Positions 50,001 through 59,795 of a DNA stretch of 64,000 nucleotides are shown here, one piece after another. The notes beneath the pieces are model-generated. The model worked only from the letters and a program-made list of their open reading frames with translations. It did not search any database and had not been told where the DNA came from. The position numbers and the translations under genes were made by a program. The stretch is taken from positions 19,772,001-19,836,000 of the forward strand of contig NC_084827.1 in the NCBI RefSeq assembly GCF_033115175.1. Reading direction: 5' to 3'. Positions within the stretch are counted from its first letter, which is position 1. Each line of letters begins with the position of its first letter. This DNA comes from Lepus europaeus (taxonomy: Eukaryota; Chordata; Mammalia; Lagomorpha; Leporidae).

Positions 50001-53000
50001 TTACTGATGTTGCCTGGGAGATGGGAGAGGGTGGGGCATGAGGCTCCCCCTTACACATCCTTTCTTCTCCCCCTCCTCCAGATCTTGGGGTGGGGGGTGG
50101 GGGGTGCCAGGAGACCAAGGGCCTGGGGAACTCCGGCATCCCCCACCCCAGCCCCACCTGCCAGGAAGAGCGAATGGGGGTCTGCCTGGCCCTGGGCCTG
50201 GGGCTCTGACTCCTGGGCGAGCGGGCGCACACACACCCCGTCCTGATTCATCCTTCCTTCCCCAGCTGCGCCCAGCCCACCCCTTTCCCCTGGCTCCACT
50301 GCAGCACAATGGTTTGGCAGCTCCCGGATTCCATGACACACTCACTGCCGGCCTCCCGGTGCTTTCTGCTTTCACTCTCTGTCACACGCGCGCACACACA
50401 CACACACACACAGGTCCACGGCACTTTCACACGAGCTGGTGACCTGGGGCCCGCCCCCGACAGCCTCCCCAGCTGAGGCTCACGCACCCAGAAGGGCTTC
50501 TCATAACCCTGGGAGGGAGCCCGTGAGGCTGCTGGGGTCGGTGGGTCAGGGGTGTCATTCATATTTGCTGGAGACAGGGCTCGCTCCCCAGCAACTGGCC
50601 AGGGGCCAGACAGCAAGTGGTCCTGGCTTTGGGGTAGCAGACTGGCCGGCAGGCCAGGGCCCAGAGCTCCACTCTGGGAGCAGTGACCTTCCTCCTCCTC
50701 CTCCTTCCCTTCAGAGGCCAGGCAGGGGAGAGGAGCTCAACCCCAGCTTCTTCCCCGGGTGATAAACCTCAAGCCACCATGTCTCCGCCTGCCTGGGGAT
50801 ACCCCCAAAGGAGTGGGAGGGGCCGGAGAGCCAGCCCCAGAGGCCACCCCAGGCTTCAAGTGGAGGGGAGGAGGCTGGGCTGAGGGAGGTGCTGGGACAG
50901 CTGCTGCCCCCTCCGGCCCCTCCCTCGGCTGTTGGCTCCAGGAGGAGGAATAGCAACTGCGGAACAGCTGCAGGACAGAGCTGCTGCTAGGCCTCTTTGT
51001 TCGGAGGGGCTGAGGGGGCAGAGGGGGCCTGCACAGGGCTTGGGGGGAAAGAAGGGCATGCGGCTCTTTTAACCCAGTCCTACAGGTGGACCTCGCAGTT
51101 CCCAGCTGCTCCCCCGCCTGACTGCCCTTCCCAGGCCAAGAGAAGGGGGGGGGGCCTTTTTGACCCCCTCCCAGGTGTCCAGAGGCTTGATATCAGTCCT
51201 GAGACAAGGCAGGGGGTGGGGGGAGGCAGCCCCTTCCCACCACTCACTGGGGCAGGGGGAGCTACAGGCCGCCATACGCCCCTCCTGCGGGCAGTGGGCC
51301 GCTGCCCCTCCCTGCAGCCTGGCCCAGGCCAGCGCCAGCGGCTGAACTGCTGACAGCTTATCTCACCAGGGAGCCAGCCACTTGGCCCAAATGGGGCCGG
51401 CTCCCCTTCCTCTCCCTGGAGGAGCCCAGGGAGCCTTCCTCCCACCCCCAAAGCAGCACTGGCTTCTTCCCCCTCGTCTCAGAGCCGGCCCCTCTACTGC
51501 TGAGCCAAGGGGGCTGGAGGCTCCGCCGTGGGGGAGGGGAGAGGTGCACGGGGGTGGGGGGGAGGATGAGGCCCGGAGAGGGGCTGCATGCAGCCCCCGC
51601 AGCCGGCAGGGAGGGAAGGCGGAGCAGTTCGCTAAAGCGCTTGGCTTGGAGGAGGCCTCTGGCTGTCCCCTAGAGACCCCACCTGGGATCCTCAGTCCAG
51701 CCTTTCAGATGCTAGCGTGCAGGGGGTGCCTGCCCCTCCTGTCGCCGCCCTCACTCCACCCCCACCCCTGCCCTCGGGCTTGTCCTTCGGGAAAGCTCAG
51801 AGACATCTGCTGTGTCACGGAGACAGGGCTATTTCCAGGCCAGTGCAGGCGGCTGGGGGGGGGGCAGTATTGGGACAGGACGAGGTAAGGCCTAGGGAGG
51901 GGACGGGACACAAGGCGAAAGGCCCCGAGCTGACCTCAGCTGCTAATTCCGGAGGCCCAGAGATGGCCCTGCTGGGAGAGTGGGGGTGGCCAGACGCCCA
52001 CTTCTCTGGAGAAATCTTTGGGGCAGCCTGTGGGGGGGGGCCCACCTGGCCCCACGTGAAGCTCCCCTCCTGGAGCCCTGGGCTGTGCCCTTTGCTGTCA
52101 ATCATAGCAGGGCTCTTAAGAGAGGGTCACAGGAGCAGGGCCTTGCCCAGCCCATGCCGGGCGGAGGAGACGGGCGGCCGCTGGCCACTCAGAGCCCACG
52201 CAGGGCTGCGGGGCTTCCCGGCCTAGAGCGCCTCCCCACCCCCACCCCCACCGACACACCTTCCAAATCTGGTTACACTCAGTGACTTCCTCCCTTCCCC
52301 GGGCCCTCCCCTCCGCCCCGCAGCCGACCGCCAGGGCAGCCAATCCCTGGCTTCGGGGTGGGCTGGACGGGCAGGAGCCCCCTCCCCGGCAGGCTGCAGC
52401 CCGGGGAGGGCAGGCAGGGGTTAAGGCTCCCAGCCCTCGCTCCGGGCCTTTTTAGGTTTCTGAGGCCGGAGCCCAGCCGCTGAGCACCCCGTGCTGAGCC
52501 CTGGCGTGCGGGGGGCCTCCCGCGGCTCTCCCAGACGTGGTGGGGACCTGTCCCGAGCCCGCTCCTCCGGTGCGGAGGACCTGGCAAACTAGGCAGCCAT
52601 TTGCTTTGTTGAGGAGGGACGCCCCCAGGGCTCAGCCCCGGGCCCCGGCCCCGGGCTCTCTCCTGCGTGGGCGGGGCTGCCCCCGGGGAAGGGAAGCGGG
52701 CAAGGGTGCGCATGGGGCGCTTGCGAGCTGTGCACTCAGCTGAGGTGAGGTCTGGACCCCCAGGGACACCCCGAGAGCGCTGTGGAGGCGAGGCAGTGCC
52801 CGCCGGTCGGGGCCGCCCCCCGTATCCTGTCCCAGCGGCCAGCACCCGCGTCCCTGGCCCCCGGGACAGCCCCCTCCCCCCGCGCCTGTGCCCCCGCACT
52901 GACCGATGGACACGAGCTTGATGTGCTCGCGCTCCAGGAACTCGAGGGCCACGGACACGTTCTCCAGCTTCATCTGGCGGAAATTGGGGCGCGGGTGGAA

Positions 53001-53258
53001 CTTGCGGTACATGCGCTTCTGGCTGAGCACCTCGAGCAGCGCGATGAGCCGCAGCCCGTCGCTGAGGTCGCGCTGCAGGTCGGTCAGCCGCTTGCCCACG
53101 CACTTGAGGTGCTCGTTGCACCAGCGCGTGAACGTGTTCTGCTGGATCTTTTTCCACGGCGCGTCCTCCGCCAGGTCCTTCTCGGTGGACGGCATCTCGT
53201 CCGCCTCGTCGCCCAGGCCGAAGCCGGCGGGATCCGCGTAGCCGCTGTTGTTCATCAT
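28879..53258 (-). CDS. FLNC: FLNC, filamin C, complete 48-exon coding region
   Basis: Large actin cross-linking and scaffold protein of skeletal and cardiac muscle Z-discs, myotendinous junctions and sarcolemma. The start [12 protein letters not shown] is at 53258 and the stop TAA at 28879-28881. All 48 coding exons were found and phases match at each junction; they sum to 8,172 bp, about 2,723 residues, against roughly 2,725 recalled for human. The order is a tandem calponin-homology actin-binding domain, Ig-like filamin repeats 1-15, hinge 1, repeats 16-23 with the FLNC-specific insert in repeat 20, hinge 2 and repeat 24 for dimerisation. That insert ([17 protein letters not shown]...) separates FLNC from FLNA and FLNB. 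The intron after exon 47 appears to have a GC donor. Exon coordinates are in the sub-entries. Confidence 0.98.
29209..32551 (-). CDS. FLNC: FLNC exons 41-47: repeats 20 (end) to 23 and hinge 2
   Basis: Exons: 32282-32551, 32047-32184, 31665-31780, 30710-30842, 30437-30613, 30060-30278, 29209-29418. Repeats 21-23 form the C-terminal interaction hub for integrins, sarcoglycans, myotilin and FATZ/myozenin in muscle. Exon 47 carries hinge 2 with the Ser-rich [13 protein letters not shown] run. Its 3' end (SKA plus one base) is followed by GCAGGC rather than GT. Confidence 0.94.
32728..32970 (-). CDS. FLNC: FLNC exon 40: muscle-specific insert in repeat 20
   Basis: This 243 bp exon encodes 81 residues rich in Arg, Thr, Ser and Glu ([20 protein letters not shown], later [20 protein letters not shown]). 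FLNA and FLNB lack it. From the literature on FLNC, the insert targets the protein to Z-discs and binds Xin-family and other Z-disc partners, and is a phosphorylation region. Frame is intact and flanking splice sites are canonical. Confidence 0.96.
33095..35996 (-). CDS. FLNC: FLNC exons 32-39: repeats 16 to 20 (first part)
   Basis: Exons: 35897-35996, 35447-35587, 35091-35219, 34822-34995, 34183-34344, 33888-34091, 33315-33467, 33095-33217. Repeats 16-20 here include the mechanosensing paired domains (16-17, 18-19, 20-21) known in filamins. The last exon carries [15 protein letters not shown] and [11 protein letters not shown], leading into the Z-disc insert. Confidence 0.95.
36278..36376 (-). 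CDS. FLNC: FLNC exon 31: hinge 1 cassette (99 bp, 33 residues)
   Basis: Starts [14 protein letters not shown] and ends GTCPPHW, Pro-rich and non-Ig. It begins and ends in phase 0, so it can be skipped without shifting frame; in filamins hinge 1 is known to be alternatively spliced and to be a flexible, calpain-sensitive point. The exon is intact with normal splice sites. Confidence 0.92.
36673..39454 (-). CDS. FLNC: FLNC exons 22-30: repeats about 12-15
   Basis: Exons: 39281-39454, 39039-39201, 38695-38855, 38012-38179, 37809-37932, 37501-37657, 37222-37411, 37037-37060, 36673-36920. Exon 29 is a 24 bp micro-exon coding SIGGHGL and joining residues. Exon 30 ends repeat 15 at [10 protein letters not shown], just before hinge 1. 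Confidence 0.94.
39915..40512 (-). CDS. FLNC: FLNC exon 21 (598 bp), largest coding exon
   Basis: One exon covers about two filamin repeats, from [14 protein letters not shown] to [11 protein letters not shown]. It starts in phase 0 and ends in phase 1. A single large exon at this place agrees with the filamin gene layout. Confidence 0.95.
40844..46783 (-). CDS. FLNC: FLNC exons 5-20: filamin repeats 1 to about 10
   Basis: Exons: 46674-46783, 46378-46455, 46087-46249, 45755-45955, 44436-44573, 43997-44123, 43737-43873, 43422-43615, 43221-43334, 42596-42739, 42352-42475, 42093-42253, 41760-41850, 41496-41665, 41192-41309, 40844-41106. Each repeat shows the filamin signature: SPF near the end of one repeat, then (K)V.A.GPGLE, a DGT/DGSC strand and a final Y.P...G.Y.I. 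In striated muscle this rod mostly acts as spacer and integrator. Exon boundaries fall inside repeats, as in other filamins. Confidence 0.95.
44870..45400. repeat. Degenerate 38-40 bp minisatellite in FLNC intron 8
   Basis: Successive units start at about 45144, 45182, 45220, 45260, 45300, 45338 and 45383, each opening with a TGCCACAG-like core and ending with a CCT(G)GGGCC-like segment. Earlier, more diverged units seem to extend back to about 44870. The intron lies between exon 8 (45755) and exon 9 (44573). Confidence 0.7.
46875..53258 (-). CDS. FLNC: FLNC exons 1-4: actin-binding domain
   Basis: Exons: 52904-53258, 48767-49015, 47156-47253, 46875-47025. They encode the short N-terminal extension and both calponin-homology domains ([18 protein letters not shown] opens CH1; [19 protein letters not shown] opens CH2), which bind F-actin. 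Exon 4 ends in KKAFAYGPG, where repeat 1 begins. Intron 1 (3.9 kb) and intron 2 (1.5 kb) are the longest in the gene, leaving room for regulatory DNA. Confidence 0.97.
49250..49560. mobile_element. Old L1-type LINE fragment in FLNC intron 1
   Basis: The stretch resembles the conserved 3' part of ancient mammalian L1 elements: TTTGACAACGGGCATACCC, CCATCACCATAACTGAGA, then CCCCAGGCAACAACTGGTCT. It is diverged and partial, with no open frame. Orientation was not fixed. Confidence 0.55.
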
Positions 53259-53680
53259 GCTGGCTGGCTGGGGTGCGCTGTCGGGGCGCTGTCGGGCGCT
53301 ACGCTCCTCTCCAAGTTCTCGGCCGGCCTCCTCGGCTGCTCGGGGCCGCTCTCTCTAGCTCTCTCCCTCCGGGGGCGGAGCGGTGCTGGGGAAGTGCGGG
53401 CCGGGCCGGGCCGGGGGGTTTAAGAAGCCCGCGGCCCCCGCTCCACGTCAGAGCGCCGGCCTCCCAGGAATGCCGCCCGGGCCGCGGTGGGGGCCGCGCG
53501 CGCCCCGCGGCCCCGCCCCCGCGCGCCCCTCCCCCGCGCGCCGCCCCTCGGCCCGGGCCGCGCGGGCGGACTGACGGACGGGCGGGGGCGGGGCGACAGC
53601 GCCCCACCCGCGCGCGACGCCCCCCCCCTCCCCGGGGGGGCCCCCCCCCCCGCACCGTAGGTCGGGCCCGAAAGGCCCCC
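52650..53680 (-). promoter_or_regulatory. FLNC: FLNC CpG island, promoter and 5' untranslated region
   Basis: Very GC- and CpG-rich DNA covers exon 1 and about 400 bp upstream. A weak AT-rich element (CTTCTTAAA on the gene strand, near 53420-53428) is the only TATA-like site. Tracts of C and G at about 53620-53652 lie some 370 bp upstream of the ATG. The exact start of transcription cannot be fixed from sequence alone. Confidence 0.6.
53617..53652. repeat. C/G homopolymer tracts upstream of FLNC
   Basis: Runs of C, then a G run, then another C run sit close together. They could form a hairpin or, in part, G-quadruplex structures, and are prone to assembly error. Confidence 0.8.
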
Positions 53681-53699
53681 GCGGGGACTGAAGAGGTAC

Positions 53700-56429
53700 G
53701 AGGGGAAACTGAGGCCAGGGGTGAGGGCTGAGCGCACTGATGTGATGGCGTTGACAGAATTTTCTGGACCCGTTGGTGGCAGGGCTGTTGACAGGGCCTG
53801 GGAGTCCTGGCTGCTGGCCCGGGGTATTGTCCACCTGTGGACTGGAAGGGAAGTGTGGGTGCTTGTGCAGACACGGCGGGAGAGGAAGCAGAGCTGCAGG
53901 CTTGGGGGCGTGCCTCCCCCTGCCCGCCACCACTGTGGCTCCAGTTAACTAGTAGAAAAGCAGTTTTTGGAGCCCAAACCCAGGGTCCTGGGGCAGGATC
54001 CAGGTTCTGCCCCTGACTCAGTGTCCCTGTCACTAGCCCGTTTGGACTCATGGCCTCAGAGTGAAGGCCAGCTCCCGGAAAGTCACCCAGTGAGTCACAC
54101 CGAGTGTGCCCCCTCTCCCCCAAGTCTGACTCAACCGAGGTGAGGAGAAAGGAGGGGGGCACGGCCCCTGTGGTGCCAGGGAGCCCCCTGGGCCACGTGC
54201 AGGTCCTCCCAGGGAAAGGGTGGGCTGCCCAGACAGGCTGAAGCAGGGAGAGCCCGGGGGAACTGTGACTGGGTGGGCGGAGCCAGGGCCCAAGCCAGGT
54301 CAGGGACAGCCCCAGGGAGGCCGGCCCTGTACCTAGGCAGGACTGGGCTCAGCCAAGGGCAGTGGGAGGCTTGGCCAATGGCCCCAGTAGGGAAACTGAG
54401 GCACAGAGCCAGAGGAGCTGCCTGGGATGAGGAGAAAGAGCTACGGAATCTACTGCTGTAAAGGGCGCGTGTGTTGTGCAGCTGGGTAGTGTATATGTCC
54501 CGTCGCGGGCCTTGCCACCTCACCCTCCGAGCCTTCTAGACTCTGCAGCTTTAGCTGGATGGGAGGCCATGCCTCTAGCTGTGTGATAACTGGGGGTTGG
54601 GAAGATCCTGGGCCCTTTGAGATGATCCATTCTACCTTAGGCTTGGTGAGAAGGGAGCGGACAGCGGGCACCTTTGGGGGGACCCTCTCCCAAGGGCAGA
54701 ATGAGGACAGTGCTCATTGGGGAGAAGGAACTGGGGAGGGGGCAGCAGTGCCTAGGGTGACAGAGCTCCACCACTTGTCTCTCTTTCCCTTCTTGTGTAA
54801 TGAGATTGCCTGGCCCTTAGGGAGGGAGGGGGAGGAGGAGAGAAGGGACCAGAAACGGGAAAGGGGCCTGCTGTGCGTGGCTGGGAGGGAGGGGGGCTCT
54901 GGGGGCCCTGATAGTGACAGGCGAGGTATAAATAGCTTGGGCCCTGCAGCTCATGTTCTGTCGCTGCCAGTGACGAGGTGCTCAGGAATTCCACTCTCCC
55001 ACTGGCAACCCCTTCCTCCCAGCTCCAGAACCCTCCTCTTGCTCCCCACCCCCACCCCAGCCATCTCCATCCCATGGCCAAGATCACCCAGAGGCACCAG
55101 TGTATCCAGCTGAGAGGCTGAGCTCTCCAGTGGAGAGAGGCCCCGCCCCGGGACGCACGGCTGTCTCGGGAACAGGCCGTGTGCCTGCCCCTGTGTGTGG
55201 AGAGGCAGACTCCTGGCTGGCGGCCCGAGGTGCCAGGGGCTCGGAGTCCAGCAGTGTTGTCTCTGGAGCCCTGATGTGGAGACTGAGGTAGGGGTCTGAG
55301 CAGGGCTGGATTCCTCTCTGAGCTGCTGGAAGAGGGCAGGAGGGGTGGGGAGTGGGGTCCCTCGTAGCTGATGGTCCCTTTACAAGCCCTACTGGCTCCC
55401 GGTGCTACCTTGTGGGCATGATCCGAGGCCCCCAGTCTGTCCAGGACCACTGCTAAGGTGGGAGCATTCGGCACAAAGCCAGCCAGAGGAGAATGAACTC
55501 GCAGCTCGCCTGTGGGCCCCAGGGGAGCTAGTGAATGGCCCTGCGGTGTAAGGTGCGAAGTGCCAAGGCATGGTTCCCATCACCCCCCTCGAGAAACCTG
55601 AGCCTGCTGCTCTCCAGGATAAATCGGGGCCTGAGTCAGGCTCCGGCAGCCACTCACCAGGCTCAGGCTGGTGACTCAGTCCTCAATATAGCCCATGAGC
55701 CCCGGCTCGAGGCCCGGCTGTGAGCCGGAACAGACCGTGCGCAATGCCGCCCCGGGGCCTGCCAAGAGGGCCCCCTCCCTGAGGAGCGCCAGTGTGCCCC
55801 TCCCCACGCCAGGCAGGGACGACGGACGGAGGGGCTTACAGGGGGTTTCATCAGCCAAGTGTCGGGGGCAGTGCTGGCGGGGGGCCCGGGTTGTTTATAG
55901 CCCCCTGACTCACCAGCGGCTGACCTATCTCGGGAGACCAGGTTGCCTGGCCCTTCACCTGGGCCTCCTGCCTCTCCCATCAAGGGGCACTGCTTGTCAG
56001 CCACCAGCACTGGCCTCATTTAACTCGGGCTGAGCCGAATCCGCGTGAGCAGGTCCGATGGGCCAAATTGGAAAAGCCTGTTTTTCTGGAACAAGGGACA
56101 TTTTTCGTCCCCTGTGGTGACACCAGACTGGCTCGGCTCACAGCAGGCACTTGGACAATCAGTGACACCGACTGTGGTTCTGACACTGATTTTAGGGACG
56201 ATGGGGTAGAGCGAAAAGATCCCTAGGCTGAATTCCAGCCTCTCCACTTCTGGCTCTACAGCTTTGGGCAGGTCATGCTTACTCTTTTGGGTCTGAGTTT
56301 TATCATCTGTAAAACAGAGTTAGTAATTTCCTTGTGTTTTTTTTTTTTTTAATGTTTGAAGATGAAATAACGTAAAATATGCTTAGTGTGGTGCCTGGCA
56401 TCAATTAGATGATTGCAAAAAGCTAATTT
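53700..56429. other. Upstream region of FLNC, no gene seen
   Basis: No exon was supported. It contains six TGA(C/G)TCA AP-1 consensus sites, a TATAAATAG (54927-54935) and a MIR-like stretch near 56230-56330. It is mostly free of SINEs, unlike the DNA beyond 56.4 kb. Confidence 0.55.
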
Positions 56430-56698
56430 GGAGCGTGTTGTGACACAGTGGGATATGCCACTGCTTGTGACACTGGCTGCTCCACTTCTGATCCAGCTTC
56501 CTGCTAATGTGCCCCGGGGAAAGCAGAGAAGGGCAGCCCAAGTCCTTGGGCACTTGCCACCCACATGGGAGACCTGGATGGAGTTCCAGGCTCCTGGCTT
56601 CAGTCTGGCCCAGTTGCAGCCATTTGGGAAGTAAGCCAGTGCATGGAAGATATTCTCCCTATCACTCAGCCTTTCAAATAAATCAAAAAATCTTAATA
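56430..56698 (+). mobile_element. SINE (CSINE family), forward, older
   Basis: From GTGTTGTGACACAGTGGGAT through CATGGGAGACCTGGATGGAG to CCTTTCAAATAAATC, the usual 3' end of older forward copies in this window. Confidence 0.8.
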
Positions 56699-57389
56699 AA
56701 AGCGAGTTTGCTTCCTCTGTTGGTGTCTGGGGAACAAGGCCCTTCTGTGCAGCTGTGTGCATGGCCCTGCAGAGGCCACCAGCTGGGTCCCCACGCTGCC
56801 TCCCTCTCCCCCTCTCTGCACCCTAACACTCCACCCTCCAGAATCAGAATGGAGGTACGTGTGCCTTTAGAACCACCAGCCTGCCCCTAACAGCAGCTGG
56901 CTGTTGGCAAGAGTGGAAGTAGAAGCAGAGGGGTCTGGGAAGGGGGTAGGAAGGAGGCAGCCAGGGAGACAGAGGCTCCTGGAAGTGGTTTGGATCCTTG
57001 GGGCTGCCTGTACCTAGGCTCGGGTGCATGCCTGCTGTGGCTTCTAAGAGACACCCCTGTAGACAGAGTCAATTCTGCTTGCCTTTATTTTATTATTTTT
57101 TTTAATGCTCAAATGAATTGAATGTTTCACATTCAAGGAAAGGAGACTTTTCTAACGGACTTTGGTGACGTGTATCTCTAAGACCATAGGCACCATGGGG
57201 TTCTAAGCTGAGCAGAGGGGTAAGTGCCCTAACAGGAGCTCTGGGTTCCCCACAGAAAGGCTGGGGAAAGCAGGCCCTGGGCCCCTGCCAAGTCAGGCTC
57301 GAGGTTTGGCTCTCCCGGCTGGGGCCCAGCTGCCCACCAGAACCTGACCTCCATCTTGGCTTCTGATTCCAAGTTCAGTCAGTTTGTTG

Positions 57390-57700
57390 TCCTAGTCCAC
57401 TTGGGCTTCTATAACAAAACACTGTAGACAGGGCGGCTTGGAAACAACAGCCGTTTATTTCTCAAAGTCTGGAGGCTGCAAAGGCCCAGGTCGAGCACCT
57501 GCTTCTTCCTCGCACATGGCCCTCTTCTCCCGGTGAACGTGCACGGGGCAGGCGTGGGATCCGAGAATTCATCCCAGTTGTGGGGGCCCCACCCTCCCGA
57601 CCGAATCACCCCAAAGGTCCCCATTCTAATGTCACCTGGGGGTTAGGATTTCAATATATGACTCCCAGGGGGACTCAAGCATTCAGGCCACAGCCCTGGG
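57390..57700. mobile_element. Old interspersed repeat fragment, family uncertain
   Basis: The stretch with TTCTATAACAAAACACTG, GTTTATTTCTCAAAGTCTGG and GGGGGTTAGGATTTCAA resembles a widespread ancient mammalian repeat I cannot name with confidence; it may be LTR-element-derived. It is short, diverged and broken, with no coding content. Confidence 0.4.
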
Positions 57701-57778
57701 CTCTAGGGAATCTTCCAGTTTTTTCTACCACGTTTTCCACTGGTGACTGGGATAAAGTGGATAAAAGGCAGGGTTTCT

Positions 57779-58742
57779 GGGGTTGGTGTTTGGCACAGAG
57801 GTTAAGTCCCTGCTCGGGATGCCCCCATCCCATGAATGCTTGGTTTGAATCGTGCCTCTTCTGCTTCTGATTCAGCTTCTTGGGAGTGCACACCCTGGGA
57901 GGCATCTCCAAGTACTTGTGTCCCTGCCACTCCCACAGGAGACCTAGATCAAGTTCTGGGCTCCTGGCTTCAGCCTGGCCCAGCCCTTGCTATAGCAGGC
58001 ATTTGTGGGCATGAACCAGCAGATGGAGGATCTCTGTCTCTCTCTCTCTTTCTGCTTTTTTTTTTTTTTTTTTTTTACAGGCAGAGTGGATAGTGAGAGA
58101 GAGAGACAGAGAGAAAGGTCTTCCTTTGCCGTTGGTTCACCCTCCAATGACTGCCGCGGCCAGCGCACTGCGGCCGGCGCACCGCGCTGATCCGAAGCCA
58201 AGAGCCAGGTGCTTCTCCTGGTCTCCCATGCGGTGCAGGGCCCAAGCACTTGGGCCATCCTCCACTGCATTCCCGGGCCACAGCAGAGAGCTGGCCTGGA
58301 AGAGGGGCAACCGGGACAGAATCCAGCGCCCCGACCGGGACTAGAACCTGGGGTGCCGGCGCCGCAGGCAGAGGATTAGCCTATTGAGCCGCAGCGCCGG
58401 CCATGAAGGCATTTTTTAAAAAATTTATTTATTATTTATTGAAAGGCAGAGTTATAGAGAAAGAAGGAGATGCATAGATTGTGCATCTGCTGGTTCACTC
58501 TCCCAAATGGCCACAACAGCCAGAGCTGGGCCTGTTTGACGCCAGCCAGGAGCCAGGAGCTTCCTCCAGGTCTCCCATGTAGATGCAGGAGCCCAAGCAT
58601 TTAGGCCATCTTCCACTGCTTTCCCAGGCCATTAGCAGGGAGCTGGATCAGAAGTGGAGCAACCAGGACTTGAACCGGCGCCCATATGGGATGCTGGTAC
58701 TGCAGGTGGTGGCTTTACCCGCTACACTACAACGCTGGCCCC
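57779..58742. mobile_element. Three SINEs in a row, mixed orientation
   Basis: An old forward copy (57779-58056) ending in a CT-rich tail, a young reverse CSINE (58057-58402, T tract to GCCGCAGCGCCGGCC), and another reverse copy of intermediate age (58407-58742). The first two face each other at their tails. Confidence 0.85.
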
Positions 58743-58799
58743 AAAGGCATTTCTTTAATTAGGTCACGACTAAGAATGTAGAACCTAATGTAACTGATC

Positions 58800-58871
58800 A
58801 GGACAGTGCTTCCCACATTCTACTGTGCGCACTTATCAGCTGGGGAGCTTGCTGAAACACAGGTTCTGAGA
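58800..58871 (+). mobile_element. MER5-like DNA transposon fragment
   Basis: CAGGACAGTGCTTCCCACAT followed by TGGGGAGCTTGCTGAAACAC and AGGTTCTGAGATTC resembles the left part of MER5-type hAT elements. A SINE follows it directly. Confidence 0.5.
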
Positions 58872-59795
58872 TTCGGCCTGGCAGTTACAATGTAAGATGC
58901 TTGGATCCCACATCAGAGTCCTGAGTTGCATTCTTGGCCCTTGCTGTCCATTCCAGCTTCCTCCTAATGCAGACCCTGGGAGGCAGTAGGTGATGGCTTG
59001 GGTAGCTGGGTTCCTGGCACTCATGTGGGAGGCCTGGATTGACTTCCTGGCTCCTGGCTTTGGTCTCACCCAGTCCTGGACATTGTGGGCATCTGGGGAG
59101 TGAACCAGCGAATGGGAGCTCTCTTTTTTTCCTCTCAAAGAGATTCTTTAAAAAAAGGGAAAAACAGGGGGTGCTGACATTGTGGCATAATGGGTGAAGT
59201 GGATGCCTGCAACAAGAACATCCCATGTGGCGCTGGTTTGAGACCCGGCTGCTCCACTTCTGATCCCGCTCTCTGCTATGGCCTGGGAAAGCAGTGGAGA
59301 TGGCCCAAGTGCTTGGGCCCCTGCACCCATGTGGAAGGTCCAAAAGAAGCCTCTGGCTCCTGGCTTTGGCCTGGCCCAGCCCCAGCCATCGCAGCCTCTT
59401 GGGGAGTGAACCAGTGGATGGAAGATTCTCTCTCTCTCTCTTCCTTTCTCTGTGTTACTCTTTCAAATAAATAAATCTTTAAAAAAGAAAAAAAGAAAGG
59501 AGTCAGTGTTGTGTAGTGGGTTAAGCTGCTGGCTATGATGCCAGCATCCCATTTGGGCTCCAGTTCCTGTCCTGGCTGCTCCACTTCTGACCCAGCTCCC
59601 TGCAAACGCACCTGGGAAAGCAGCAGCAGATGACCCAAGTGCTTTGGCCCCTGCCATCCATGTAGGAGACCCGGATGAAGCTCCTGGCTCCTGGCCATTG
59701 CAGCCATTTGGGGAGTGAACCAACAGATGGAAGACCTCTTACTCCTTCTTTGTAACTTGGCCTTTCAAATAAATAAAATAAAAAGAGAAAAAAAG
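58872..59795 (+). mobile_element. Three forward SINEs head to tail
   Basis: Copies at about 58872-59152, 59166-59486 and 59500-59795, each with a CATGTGGGAGGCCTGGAT-like or equivalent middle; the last two end in CTTTCAAATAAATAAA. They are diverged from one another, so they are separate insertions rather than a tandem duplication. Confidence 0.8.

Noticed and set aside
57390-57700. Possible larger viral-type fossil
   Set aside because: Only a short diverged fragment is visible, with no paired ends and no coding content, so no full element is claimed.
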